From the NCBI RefSeq assembly GCF_023145695.1, contig NZ_JAJHVV010000016.1:1-64000 (forward strand): 64,000 bases of DNA. Direction: 5' to 3'. This document shows positions 1 through 9,020 of this stretch, piece after piece. The first letter of the stretch is position 1, and every line of letters starts with the position of its first letter. Position numbers and translations under genes: made by a program. This stretch comes from Vibrio amylolyticus. GTDB lineage: Bacteria; Pseudomonadota; Gammaproteobacteria; Enterobacterales; Vibrionaceae. Under the pieces are notes generated by a model that searched no databases, was not told the DNA's origin, and saw nothing but the letters and a program-made list of their open reading frames with translations.

Positions 1-73
1 TGACTTAGACGCAAGTGTTTTTCGCTATTAATTTAGAAAACCGTCTTGTTCGCTCATTTATGCACCAAACCAT

Positions 74-102
74 CAAAAAAGAGAGCTAAACGCTCCCTTT
101 TT
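74..102 (-). terminator. Rho-independent terminator of ubiD-fdx-fre
   Basis: Read on the minus strand, the stem GGGAGC/GCTCTC with a short loop is followed by a run of six T, about 20 bases past the fre stop codon. It closes the three-gene operon. Confidence 0.8.
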
Positions 103-122
103 ACTAACAAACTCACAACTAT

Positions 123-836
123 TTATATAAATGCGTAGGCATCAGCGTACATATGGTCGCTCTTGGCTTCTTTATTCTGAGTAAACTGTTCTCTTGCCGC
201 TCCTGCCATTTCAAAGCGTCCTGCAATATAAATATCGTATTCGGCAAGTGACTCAAAGTCTGTATTAATGGCTTGAAGAACATTACCTACTTTTCCAGCC
301 CAGCCATTTTCGGTCTCTTCTACAACCGGAATAAAGTGAACATTACCATTATCGTTAGCAATCTGCTCAATTTCATCCTTAGCATAAAGCTGGTCACTGC
401 TCTTTGCTCCCCAATATAAATAGATTGGAGAGCTTTTATTAATACTAACGCAATGATCGAGAATCGAACGAACGTAGCTAAAGCCAGTGCCACCAGCAAT
501 AAGTAAAAGAGGGCGCTCACTTTGCTCTTGAATATAGGCATTGCCATGTGGCGCATCTATATTAATGGACTCTCCGCTCTCATGCGCTTTCGTCATAAGC
601 TCTACAACTTCAATGGCGTAAGCATTATGCTCAGCAGCGCCAATATGAAGCTCAAGTTCACCTTCATGGCGACAAGGACTACTTGCAATAGAGAAAGGAC
701 GCTTATCACTTTCTCCCATTACAACCATCAGATACTGACCAGCTATGAAGGACACTGGTGATTCAGGGTGCAATAAAATCTGATAAGTATTACACGCTAA
801 GGGTTTGATGGACTTTACTTTACATTTAATGGTCAT
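123..836 (-). CDS. fre: NAD(P)H-flavin reductase Fre
   Basis: 237 aa, close to the 233 aa of E. coli Fre. It reduces free flavins with NAD(P)H in the cytoplasm; reduced flavin supports FMN-dependent enzymes and ferric reduction. The flavin-binding motif RPFSIAS is at residues 46-52 and the nucleotide-binding GGTGFS is at 115-120, both typical of the ferredoxin-NADP reductase fold. It is the last gene of an operon with ubiD and a 2Fe-2S ferredoxin, starting 14 bases after the ferredoxin stop. A reductase next to a separate ferredoxin resembles a split version of the fused ferredoxin-reductase electron-transfer proteins, but use of this ferredoxin by Fre is inference. Confidence 0.95.
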   Translation of the reverse strand: MTIKCKVKSIKPLACNTYQILLHPESPVSFIAGQYLMVVMGESDKRPFSIASSPCRHEGELELHIGAAEHNAYAIEVVELMTKAHESGESINIDAPHGNAYIQEQSERPLLLIAGGTGFSYVRSILDHCVSINKSSPIYLYWGAKSSDQLYAKDEIEQIANDNGNVHFIPVVEETENGWAGKVGNVLQAINTDFESLAEYDIYIAGRFEMAGAAREQFTQNKEAKSDHMYADAYAFI

Positions 837-850
837 GATTTTCCTCTTAC

Positions 851-1120
851 TTACTCTGAATAAGTAAGTACTAAATTACTTTCCGCAAAGGCTTGGCAAG
901 GAAATATCCAACCTTGATGCTGCTCATTCTCTGTGAGCATGGGTTCAAGGTGATAACTTACTTCGCCTGTTATTTTTTTGCACATACACATGGCACATGC
1001 ACCTACTTGGCAACGATTTGGAAGATTAATATTAGCGTTGAGCGCTGCTTCCAAAATAGTCTGTTTTTCTTCTACTTCAAATGTCGTGTCATTTGGCAGT
1101 ATGGTGATGGTATAGCTCAT
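851..1120 (-). CDS. Plant-type 2Fe-2S ferredoxin
   Basis: 89 aa single-domain ferredoxin. The cluster ligands are C37, C42, C45 and C75, giving the plant-type CX4CX2CX29C spacing; C47 is an additional cysteine. It probably carries single electrons in the cytoplasm. Its ATG overlaps the ubiD stop as ATGA, so translation is probably coupled to ubiD, and fre follows after 14 bases. The context suggests an electron carrier paired with Fre and possibly with ubiquinone synthesis. The physiological partner cannot be read from sequence. Confidence 0.9.
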   Translation of the reverse strand: MSYTITILPNDTTFEVEEKQTILEAALNANINLPNRCQVGACAMCMCKKITGEVSYHLEPMLTENEQHQGWIFPCQAFAESNLVLTYSE

Positions 1121-2997
1121 AAGATGGCTAATTCATCCCAAATTTGATCTATTTTTTCGACAAGCCTAGGATCTTTCTTAATAGGTATACCCCATTCTCG
1201 ACGAACTTCTTGCTGGCACTTATTGGTCGCGTCTAATCCTATAATAGATTGTTTCAGCCCACCTGATCGTAATTGAACTACCGACATTGAATCTCGCGAT
1301 GGGTCCATACGCGTGGTTACCGCCCAAATCACATCATTCCAATCAGTCACCTTCACATCATCGTCACACACAATCAAAAAGTTTATCTGCATTTTCTGAT
1401 TTAGCGTTGCGATCGCTTGCTCAATCAACTCCAACGCTTGCCCTGCTCTATTTTTATCAATAGAAATGATCGCCATACCATTTGGACGAGTACCTTGAGG
1501 CAGGTAAATATCAATGATCTCCGGATGCTCTTTTTTCAATTGAGCCACAAGCTCATCTATTTCACTCTGCGTCAGAGATATAAATTCATCTGTCGGATAA
1601 ACACTGTTTGATAGCTCGATTTCAGCCGACCACTTCTTCGTTGCATCTAGCCCCATTTTCGAACCTAGACCGACAACTGGAGAAGCAAAGTCAAGTGAGT
1701 CAATTGGAGTGCTTTCGATAAAGGTTGTATCGTAGGATGGCGCCATATTCGCCGTCATCGCATCACTCACTTGCTGCCAATCTCTTGCGTTGACCTCTTC
1801 ATCACACACAATAACAAACTTAGTATACATAAATTGGCGTAAAAATGACCATACTCCCATCATCACACGCTTAGCGTGGCCCGGGTATTGCTTTTTCATT
1901 GTTACTACAGCCATACGATACGAACAGCCTTCCGGCGGAAGATAAAAATCTTCTATCTCCGGAAATTGCTTTTGTAAAATTGGCACAAAGACTTCATTGA
2001 GAGCTACGCCTAATACTGCAGGTTCGTCCGGTGGCCTTCCCGTATAGGTACTGTGATAGATAGGGTCTTTTCGCATAGTGATATGAGTAATCGTGAAGAC
2101 ATGATGCTTCTCTTTCTCATTATAGTAGCCAGTATGATCCCCATATGGACCTTCATCGGCAAACTCATTAGGATCGATATAGCCTTCCATCACAATTTCT
2201 GCGCTTGCAGGAACTTCTAATTCATTGCTGATTGACTTAACTACTGCGGTTTTACTACCACGCAGTAAGCCTGCAAAAGCATATTCCGATAACGTGTCAG
2301 GAACAGGCGTCACAGCACCTAAAATGGTGGCTGGATCTGCACCAAAAGCAACCGATACAGGAAAAGGCTGACCTGGATTGGTTTCCATCCAGTCTCGTAA
2401 GTCTAGAGCACCGCCACGGTGAGCAAGCCAACGCATGATAATTTTATTCTTGCCTAGCTTTTGTTGGCGATATATCCCAAGGTTCTGGCGTTTCTTGTTC
2501 GGGCCTTTTGTCACGGTTAAACCCCAAGTCAGCAAAGGGGCAACATCATCTTGCCAACAACTCATGACTGGAATTTTATCAAGGTCAACACCATCACCTT
2601 GCCAAACAACCTCTTGGCAAGGCGCTTTACGTAAACGCTTCACTGGCATATTCAGAACTTGTTTAAATACCGGGATTTTATCGATAGCGTCTTTAAAGCC
2701 TTTTGGCGGTTCTGGCTCTTTTAAATAAGCAAGCAGCTTGCCAACTTCTCTTAGTTCTTTAACGTCCGACCTTCCCATCCCTATTGCAACCCGCTCAGGC
2801 GTACCAAACAAATTGGTCAAGACTGGCATATCGTAGCCAACTGGATTTTCAAACAACAGTGCAGGACCGCCCGCTCGAAGTGTGCGGTCGCTAATTTCAG
2901 TCATCTCATAATGAGGGTCGACGGGGTGGGTAATACGCTTTAATAGCCCTTTACTTTCAAGGTGCCCAATAAAGTCGCGTAAATCCTGAAAACTCAT
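1117..2997 (-). CDS. ubiD: 4-hydroxy-3-polyprenylbenzoate decarboxylase UbiD
   Basis: Prenylated-FMN-dependent decarboxylase of ubiquinone biosynthesis. The protein has 626 aa against about 497 in E. coli. Residues 1-455 align throughout with E. coli UbiD (for example TLRAGGPALLFENP near 39-52, NLGIYRQQ near 172-179, EGPYGDHTGYY near 282-292). The extra length is a second copy of the C-terminal region: residues about 346-456 (FPEIEDFYLPPEG, FVIVCDEE, GLDATKKW) recur at about 491-594 (HPEIIDIYLPQG, FLIVCDDD, GLDATNK), before the usual tail EWGIPIKKDP. Functional identity is secure; the role of the repeat is unknown. It is the first gene of the ubiD-fdx-fre operon. Confidence 0.95.
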   Translation of the reverse strand: MSFQDLRDFIGHLESKGLLKRITHPVDPHYEMTEISDRTLRAGGPALLFENPVGYDMPVLTNLFGTPERVAIGMGRSDVKELREVGKLLAYLKEPEPPKGFKDAIDKIPVFKQVLNMPVKRLRKAPCQEVVWQGDGVDLDKIPVMSCWQDDVAPLLTWGLTVTKGPNKKRQNLGIYRQQKLGKNKIIMRWLAHRGGALDLRDWMETNPGQPFPVSVAFGADPATILGAVTPVPDTLSEYAFAGLLRGSKTAVVKSISNELEVPASAEIVMEGYIDPNEFADEGPYGDHTGYYNEKEKHHVFTITHITMRKDPIYHSTYTGRPPDEPAVLGVALNEVFVPILQKQFPEIEDFYLPPEGCSYRMAVVTMKKQYPGHAKRVMMGVWSFLRQFMYTKFVIVCDEEVNARDWQQVSDAMTANMAPSYDTTFIESTPIDSLDFASPVVGLGSKMGLDATKKWSAEIELSNSVYPTDEFISLTQSEIDELVAQLKKEHPEIIDIYLPQGTRPNGMAIISIDKNRAGQALELIEQAIATLNQKMQINFLIVCDDDVKVTDWNDVIWAVTTRMDPSRDSMSVVQLRSGGLKQSIIGLDATNKCQQEVRREWGIPIKKDPRLVEKIDQIWDELAIL

Positions 2998-3035
2998 AGA
3001 ACTTCTATCTAGTGATTAAACTGTTAGCAGTATAT

Positions 3036-3060
3036 CAAAAAACGGATCGTTCGATCCGCC
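3036..3060 (-). terminator. Terminator of the secreted unknown at 3090-4085
   Basis: On the minus strand CGGATCG-AA-CGATCCG is followed by TTTTTTG. It lies between the unknown gene's stop and the ubiD start, so ubiD should have its own promoter in the short space after it. Confidence 0.7.
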
Positions 3061-3089
3061 TTTCCCTCATTCATGAATATCGTTATCCA

Positions 3090-4085
3090 TTAATGTGATA
3101 AGACTTGTAAAATTGCTTCGGTATTGAGCTTCTGTTTGCTATTTACTAACTCTTCGAGCCATCCTCTGTAGCCTTGTCGCTCCAGCTCATAAGCCACCAA
3201 AGATGCATCTTCTGTCAATTGCATTTTCGATAATAAAAACAGTTTTACATCCTCATTCATCGGCTTGGTTTTTACCAAGGCTGTAAAAGCTTGCTGTTTT
3301 AACACAGGGTTCGCTGTGGCGGACATCACTTGGGAAATTGAAAAAGCATCCGACTCTGCTGCCAATCGTTCAAGCTCCGACTCCGTATAAAAATCAGATT
3401 TCATTCTCCACAACAAATGATAAACATCTTCACTTTTACTGACTTTAGCTAATTGAACCATCACTTTTGAAGAAGGAAGCCAGCTGGTAATAGTTTGGGA
3501 GGTAAGTTGTTCGGTTAGTGCGAAAACCGCTTCAGGTGATAGGCTCTCAAGTTCTCGAATCAGTAGTGATTCACGAGTTTGCATCAGGTAATCACTGCCG
3601 GATAACCATTGCTGTAATTTAAGCTCTTTACGTTCCGCCGATAAAATAAAATCTAAGGTCGTTTGATCTTGCTGCCACTGTTTCAGTAAACGACTTGCTG
3701 TAGCGGGGTAATTAAAGGCAGGGACTGTAAACTCATAGCCCTCACCTCGTTCCAACACTTTATAAGTCGGGCTGTACGCGATCTGACGCTCTAAAAACAT
3801 TGCCATTTTAGGGCTTATCGCTCGATGTTGATTTTCTATTGTCGACAGTAGTACAAACCGAGCTACCTCTTGCTGAGGTAGAGCCAAACGCTCTAATGCG
3901 AATTTTAATGAATCCAACTCATCGTCATCAACATAGTGCATTAATTCTGTCACCTTACGGTGAACATGTTCGTCCTTTAGCCACTGCTTTACGGTGATAG
4001 GTTCCATTAACGTCGCATAAGCAGCAAACGGAACGAATAGCAGGGATGACAATAGGAGAACAGATAACAACAGTCCTTGTCGCAT
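3090..4085 (-). CDS. Secreted protein of unknown function
   Basis: 331 aa. The start is well supported by AAGGAGG six bases upstream of ATG. Residues 1-24 form a Sec signal peptide (MRQGLL, then a leucine/serine-rich core ending near AAYA). The mature protein is mainly helical by composition, rich in Leu, Glu, Lys and Gln, with no cysteines in the mature part and no catalytic motif I recognise; it could be a helical-repeat periplasmic protein. It is monocistronic, with terminators on both sides (rho's upstream and its own downstream). I do not recognise the family; it is probably a Vibrio-conserved hypothetical. Confidence 0.8.
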   Translation of the reverse strand: MRQGLLLSVLLLSSLLFVPFAAYATLMEPITVKQWLKDEHVHRKVTELMHYVDDDELDSLKFALERLALPQQEVARFVLLSTIENQHRAISPKMAMFLERQIAYSPTYKVLERGEGYEFTVPAFNYPATASRLLKQWQQDQTTLDFILSAERKELKLQQWLSGSDYLMQTRESLLIRELESLSPEAVFALTEQLTSQTITSWLPSSKVMVQLAKVSKSEDVYHLLWRMKSDFYTESELERLAAESDAFSISQVMSATANPVLKQQAFTALVKTKPMNEDVKLFLLSKMQLTEDASLVAYELERQGYRGWLEELVNSKQKLNTEAILQVLSH

Positions 4086-4142
4086 ATTAACCTCCTTGTA
4101 ACATTCGTAGCCATTGTGTCACTTTACAAAGAGAATGCAAAC

Positions 4143-4176
4143 AAAAACGCCACCGAACTATCGGTGGCGTTTTTTA
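4143..4176 (-). terminator. rho terminator
   Basis: Minus-strand hairpin AACGCCACCGAT/ATCGGTGGCGTT type (stem ACGCCACCGA with TCGGTGGCGT) followed by T's, 14 bases after the rho stop. T runs occur on both sides, so it may act in both directions. Confidence 0.8.
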
Positions 4177-4189
4177 ATAACAAGTCGAA

Positions 4190-5452
4190 TTATTTTTGAC
4201 GGCGCATTGCATCAAAGAATTCATTATTTGTTTTGGTCATTGCTAGCTTGTCGATTAGGAATTCCATTGCATCGATCTCACTCATTGGGTGAACAATCTT
4301 ACGCAGAATCCACATTTTCTGTAGCTCATCTTTTTTCGTCAATAACTCTTCACGACGTGTGCCTGAGCGGTTGAAATCAATCGCTGGGAATACACGCTTT
4401 TCTGCAATCTTACGGTTAAGGTGCAGTTCCATGTTACCTGTACCTTTAAACTCTTCATAGATAACTTCATCCATCTTAGAGCCCGTATCAACAAGCGCAG
4501 TAGCGATAATCGTCAAACTACCACCCTCTTCTACGTTACGTGCAGCACCGAAGAAACGTTTTGGACGATGTAGAGCATTGGCATCAACACCACCAGTAAG
4601 AACTTTACCTGATGATGGAACCACTGTGTTGTATGCACGCGCTAGACGAGTAATAGAGTCAAGCAAGATAACCACGTCTTTCTTGTGTTCAACAAGACGC
4701 TTTGCTTTTTCGATAACCATCTCTGCGACTTGTACGTGACGAGACGCTGGCTCATCAAACGTTGAAGCAATAACTTCACCTTTAACTAAGCGCTGCATTT
4801 CAGTTACTTCTTCAGGACGCTCATCAATAAGCAGTACCATCAACTCACATTCAGGGTGGTTACGAGCAACGCTTTGCGCAATGTTCTGTAGCAACATTGT
4901 TTTACCCGCTTTTGGCGGAGCAACAATAAGACCACGCTGACCTTTACCTATTGGCGAAGCAAGATCTAAGATGCGAGCTGTAATATCTTCCGTCGCGCCA
5001 TTACCCGCTTCCATCACCATACGCTCGTTCGCGTGAAGTGGTGTAAGGTTTTCAAACAGGATTTTATTACGGGCATTATCAGGGCGATCGTGGTTAACAG
5101 TGCTTACTTTCAGCAGTGCGAAGTAGCGTTCACCATCTTTAGGTGGGCGAATCTTTCCGGCAATTGAATCACCAGTACGCAAGTTGAAACGACGAATCTG
5201 GCTTGGTGATACGTAAATATCATCGGGACCAGCTAGATATGAACAATCGGCGCTGCGTAGAAATCCAAAACCGTCTTGAAGTATTTCTAGAACCCCATCG
5301 CCAAAGATGTCTTCACCGCTTTTCGCGTGTGCTTTTAGGATGGAGAAGATAATGTCTTGTTTTCTTAAGCGAGCAAGGTTTTCTAAGCCAAGAGTTTCGC
5401 TAAGTTTTACAAGCTCAGACACGGGTCTGTTCTTCAGTTCTGTTAGATTCAT
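4190..5452 (-). CDS. rho: Transcription termination factor Rho
   Basis: Hexameric RNA-dependent ATPase/helicase that ends transcription. From ATG at 5452 (MNLTELKN) the protein has 420 aa, matching E. coli (419); an in-frame TTG six codons upstream would add MTKQTT but has no better ribosome site. The N-terminal RNA-binding cold-shock-like region includes GFGFLRS near 61-67, the Walker A is PPKAGKT near 179-185, and the Walker B is VVILLDSITRLARA. It is monocistronic, downstream of trxA and its terminator. The roughly 170-base leader before the start contains a TTGGTC/GACCAA hairpin; Rho autogenous control is known in enterobacteria but is not demonstrated here. Confidence 0.98.
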   Translation of the reverse strand: MNLTELKNRPVSELVKLSETLGLENLARLRKQDIIFSILKAHAKSGEDIFGDGVLEILQDGFGFLRSADCSYLAGPDDIYVSPSQIRRFNLRTGDSIAGKIRPPKDGERYFALLKVSTVNHDRPDNARNKILFENLTPLHANERMVMEAGNGATEDITARILDLASPIGKGQRGLIVAPPKAGKTMLLQNIAQSVARNHPECELMVLLIDERPEEVTEMQRLVKGEVIASTFDEPASRHVQVAEMVIEKAKRLVEHKKDVVILLDSITRLARAYNTVVPSSGKVLTGGVDANALHRPKRFFGAARNVEEGGSLTIIATALVDTGSKMDEVIYEEFKGTGNMELHLNRKIAEKRVFPAIDFNRSGTRREELLTKKDELQKMWILRKIVHPMSEIDAMEFLIDKLAMTKTNNEFFDAMRRQK

Positions 5453-5600
5453 TGTGGTTTGTTTAGTCAAAATAGGATCTGTTTTTTAAGTTAAGATGGA
5501 TTTGGTCTCAGGAACGACCAAGAAGTGAACACTTGTATAATTTACGTGCAATAAATTATCACTAAATAGTAGCGTAGTCTAGATTTTGTTGCTGATCAAA

Positions 5601-5640
5601 AACAAAACCGCGCATTTTTTCATTCTGCGCGGTCTTTTTT
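5601..5640 (-). terminator. trxA terminator
   Basis: ACCGCGCA/TGCGCGGT stem with an A-rich loop, followed on the minus strand by TTTTGTTTTT, ten bases beyond the trxA stop. Confidence 0.8.
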
Positions 5641-5649
5641 AATAATGCT

Positions 5650-5976
5650 TTATAAGTTAGCGTCTAAAAACTCTTTCAGTTGAGTTTTTGACAGTGCGCC
5701 AACCTTAGTTGCTGCGACTGCGCCATCTTTGAATAAAAGCAACGTTGGGATTCCACGAATACCAAACTTTGGCGGAATACCCGCATTTTGGTCGATATTT
5801 AATTTACCGATAGTGAGCTTGCCTTCGTATTCTGTTGCGATTTCATCAAGAATTGGGGCAATCATCTTACAAGGACCACACCATTCTGCCCAAAAATCCA
5901 CAAGAACCGGGCCTGCAGCATTGATTACGTCGTTATCAAAACCATCATCTGTTAGCTGCAAAATCTTGTCACTCAT
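5650..5976 (-). CDS. trxA: Thioredoxin 1
   Basis: 108 aa cytoplasmic disulfide reductase. The active site WCGPC is at residues 32-36, and the cis-proline loop is in GIRGIPTLLLF; nearly every segment matches E. coli TrxA. The start is ATG at 5976 (MSDKI), preceded by TGGAG; a TTG four codons upstream overlaps this ribosome site and is not preferred. It is divergent from rhlB and followed by its own terminator, then rho, the same trxA-rho-rhlB neighbourhood as in enterobacteria. Confidence 0.98.
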   Translation of the reverse strand: MSDKILQLTDDGFDNDVINAAGPVLVDFWAEWCGPCKMIAPILDEIATEYEGKLTIGKLNIDQNAGIPPKFGIRGIPTLLLFKDGAVAATKVGALSKTQLKEFLDANL

Positions 5977-6087
5977 CTTCCACTCCAATGTATTTTTCTC
6001 AACTGATTATACGATAACCAGTAAATAGATGCCCTATTGGAATGTATTTACTTTCGTATTGCAAGCTTAAGCTGATATTCTATAGTG

Positions 6088-7386
6088 ATGAAAAAGACGC
6101 ATATCACAGAGCAAAAGTTCGCCGACTTCGGTTTAAACACCCAAGTCATTGAAGGATTGAATAAAAATGGATACGAATTTTGTACCCCTATTCAAGCCTT
6201 GGCGTTGCCGGTACTGCTCACCGGCCAAGACATCGCAGGCCAGGCCCAAACGGGCACTGGTAAAACCTTAGCGTTTCTCACTGCTACTTTTAACCATCTA
6301 CTTACGACACCTGAACATGAAGGTCGCAAGGCTAACCAGCCTAGAGCGATCATTATGGCCCCAACCCGTGAACTAGCGATCCAGATCTATAACGATGCTG
6401 CCTCTCTAGTTGAAAGTACGGGTCTTAAAGCAGGTTTGGCTTACGGTGGCGAAAGCTACGATAAGCAAGTATCTAAGCTAGAAGCTGGCGTTGATATCCT
6501 TATCGGCACCACAGGTCGTATTATCGACTTCTATAAGCAGAAGGTATTTAACCTTAACCACATTCAAGCCGTTGTACTTGATGAAGCTGATCGCATGTTC
6601 GATCTTGGCTTTATTAAAGACATTCGTTTCTTGTTCAGACGCATGCCTGCGCCTAACGAACGATTGAATATGCTATTTTCAGCAACGCTTTCATACCGCG
6701 TTCAGGAATTGGCTTTCGAACACATGCACAATCCAGAGCATGTTGTGGTTGAACCGGAACGTAAAACTGGCCATCGCATTCAAGAAGAGCTTTTCTACCC
6801 TTCTAACGAACACAAAATGTCACTACTTCAAACATTGATTGAAGAAGAGTGGCCAGATCGCGCAATCGTATTTGCTAATACCAAATATAAGTGTGATTCA
6901 GTATGGGGCCACCTTGCTGCTGATGGACACCGTGTAGGCCTACTAACGGGTGACGTTCCTCAGAAGAAACGCGAGAAAATCCTTGAGCAATTCACCAAAG
7001 GTGAAGTCGATATTCTAGTTGCAACGGATGTTGCTGCTCGTGGACTGCATATCCCTCAAGTAACACACGTATTCAACTACGACTTACCTGACGACTGTGA
7101 AGATTACGTTCACCGTATCGGCCGTACTGGTCGCGCCGGAGAAAGTGGTCACTCAATCAGCTTCGCTTGTGAAGATTACGCCATTAACCTTCCACCAATC
7201 GAAGAATACATTGAGCACTCAATCCCTGTCTCAGATTACGATGCTTCTTCATTGATTGAAGATCTGCCAGCGCCTATTCGTATGCGTACACGCAGCCCTC
7301 AACAGCGTCGTTCTAATTCAGGTGGACCACGTTCTGGTAATCGCCGTCCTCATAATCGTCGACCGCGTCAACCACGTCAGCAATAA
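6088..7386 (+). CDS. rhlB: DEAD-box RNA helicase RhlB
   Basis: 432 aa ATP-dependent RNA helicase, the helicase subunit of the RNA degradosome in gammaproteobacteria. The Q motif CTPIQALALP is at about 32-41, Walker A AQTGTGKT at 53-60, PTRELA at 92-97, DEAD at 165-168, SAT at 198-200, and HRIGRTGRAG is in the second RecA domain. The tail from about residue 405 is Arg/Gly/Pro-rich and basic, as expected for RNA contact. ATG at 6088 follows an in-frame GTG directly; neither has a strong ribosome site. gppA starts 22 bases after the stop, so the two are probably co-transcribed. Confidence 0.97.
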   Translation: MKKTHITEQKFADFGLNTQVIEGLNKNGYEFCTPIQALALPVLLTGQDIAGQAQTGTGKTLAFLTATFNHLLTTPEHEGRKANQPRAIIMAPTRELAIQIYNDAASLVESTGLKAGLAYGGESYDKQVSKLEAGVDILIGTTGRIIDFYKQKVFNLNHIQAVVLDEADRMFDLGFIKDIRFLFRRMPAPNERLNMLFSATLSYRVQELAFEHMHNPEHVVVEPERKTGHRIQEELFYPSNEHKMSLLQTLIEEEWPDRAIVFANTKYKCDSVWGHLAADGHRVGLLTGDVPQKKREKILEQFTKGEVDILVATDVAARGLHIPQVTHVFNYDLPDDCEDYVHRIGRTGRAGESGHSISFACEDYAINLPPIEEYIEHSIPVSDYDASSLIEDLPAPIRMRTRSPQQRRSNSGGPRSGNRRPHNRRPRQPRQQ

Positions 7387-7408
7387 GAAAAGGAATCTTT
7401 AGTCGTCT

Positions 7409-8902
7409 ATGAATCAATCAGTCTCACCCGCGTTTTACGCTGCCATCGACCTTGGGTCGAACAGTTTTCATATGCTCGTTGTGCGTCACATCAGTGGCAG
7501 CGTGCAAACAATGGCCAAGATAAAGCGCAAGGTTCGTTTAGCTTCAGGTCTAGATGAACACAATGCGCTAAGTCAGGAAGCTATGCAGCGTGGTTGGGAT
7601 TGTTTAAGTCTTTTTGCAGAGCGACTACAAGATATTCCAAAGGACAATATTCGTATTGTTGGCACCGCAACACTGCGTACCGCAACCAATGTGGATATTT
7701 TCCTTAAAAAAGCCAACCAAATACTGGGGTACGACATCAAGGTTATCTCCGGTGAGCAAGAAGCGGCGATGATTTATCAAGGTGTCGCACACACCTCTGG
7801 TGGTATAGGTCGTCGTTTAGTTGTTGATATTGGTGGTGCAAGTACCGAACTTATTATCGGTAAAGGTTTTGAAGCTAAAGCACTCACCAGCTTAAAAATG
7901 GGGTGCGTCACATGGTTAGAAAAGCACTTCCAAGATCGTCAGTTAACTCAGCATAACTTTGACTCAGCCATTAATGCAGCCAAAGAAACTATTGCCCCAA
8001 TATTAGATCAGTACACTCAAATAGGTTGGGATGTCTGTGTTGGCGCAAGTGGCACAGTTCAAGCTTTGCAAGAGATCATGCTTGCTCAAGGCATGGATGA
8101 AGTCATCACACTTGCTAAGTTAAAGCGGCTTCAAAAACAGGCGATGCTGACCGATCAACTAGAAGAGCTAGAAATTGAAGGCTTAACGCTAGAGCGAGCA
8201 TTAGTATTCCCAAGCGGCCTCTCTATATTGATCGCTATTTTTGAGCTATTAGAAATTGACTCCCTGACGCTGGCTGGTGGAGCACTGCGTGAAGGGATGG
8301 CCTATGAAATGGTTCCGGAACTGAGACAAAGTGACATTCGAGCTCGTACTATCGATAGTATTCAAAAGCGCTATCAAATGGATAGCCTCTATGCTCAACA
8401 AGTGGCTGATACAGCCAATAAACTCCTAATACAATGTGGTGGAGAACAGTGGATCCCAGAACCACAAGGACAACCCCTGTTAAATACCGCCTGCCAATTA
8501 CATGAAGTTGGCTTAACCATCGACTTTAAACAAGCGGGTAAGCATAACGCCTACCTTCTTGAACAGCTTGATTTGCCAGGTTACACACGCGCTCAAAAAC
8601 ATTGCCTTGCAGAAATCACTCGTCGTTATCGCGAGCAATTTTCCGCAATGCCAGAACAACACGCAGTCAGCGCTACCAGTGGACAACGAATTTTGCGCCT
8701 ATTGCGTTTATCGGTACTCTTAACGCACCGACGCGACAGTGAAAAGCAACCAGAAATACACATAAAGGCTGAAGACAACGCACTCGATATCTCCGTATGC
8801 CATCAATGGTTATCAAGAAACCCATTAACCGCTGCGGAACTCGAAATCGAAGCAAGCCGACAAAGTGATGCGGGTTGGCCATTAACCATCAGTGAACGTT
8901 AA
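7409..8902 (+). CDS. gppA: Guanosine-5'-triphosphate,3'-diphosphate pyrophosphatase GppA
   Basis: 497 aa, the usual length for the Ppx/GppA family. It converts pppGpp to ppGpp in stringent control and can act as an exopolyphosphatase. The ASKHA-fold phosphate loop is seen at AAIDLGSNSFH (residues 11-21) and the second at VVDIGGASTELI (about 139-150). It follows rhlB closely, which is the enterobacterial arrangement. Ppx and GppA are hard to separate by sequence alone; rhlB linkage favours GppA. Confidence 0.92.
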   Translation: MNQSVSPAFYAAIDLGSNSFHMLVVRHISGSVQTMAKIKRKVRLASGLDEHNALSQEAMQRGWDCLSLFAERLQDIPKDNIRIVGTATLRTATNVDIFLKKANQILGYDIKVISGEQEAAMIYQGVAHTSGGIGRRLVVDIGGASTELIIGKGFEAKALTSLKMGCVTWLEKHFQDRQLTQHNFDSAINAAKETIAPILDQYTQIGWDVCVGASGTVQALQEIMLAQGMDEVITLAKLKRLQKQAMLTDQLEELEIEGLTLERALVFPSGLSILIAIFELLEIDSLTLAGGALREGMAYEMVPELRQSDIRARTIDSIQKRYQMDSLYAQQVADTANKLLIQCGGEQWIPEPQGQPLLNTACQLHEVGLTIDFKQAGKHNAYLLEQLDLPGYTRAQKHCLAEITRRYREQFSAMPEQHAVSATSGQRILRLLRLSVLLTHRRDSEKQPEIHIKAEDNALDISVCHQWLSRNPLTAAELEIEASRQSDAGWPLTISER

Positions 8903-8946
8903 TCACTAACGCTAGAAGGTAGTAGTCCAAAAGCATTAATAGAAAC

Positions 8947-8982
8947 AAAAAGCCCAAGTTATCAAACTTGGGCTTTTTTGTT
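8947..8982. terminator. Bidirectional terminator between gppA and yhhQ
   Basis: AAGCCCAAGTT/AACTTGGGCTT stem with A's before and T's after, lying between two convergent genes. It can end both transcripts. Confidence 0.85.
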
Positions 8983-9020
8983 TTCCTAGCTCTAGTGTTA
9001 CCTAAATTAAGCAGCGGTTA

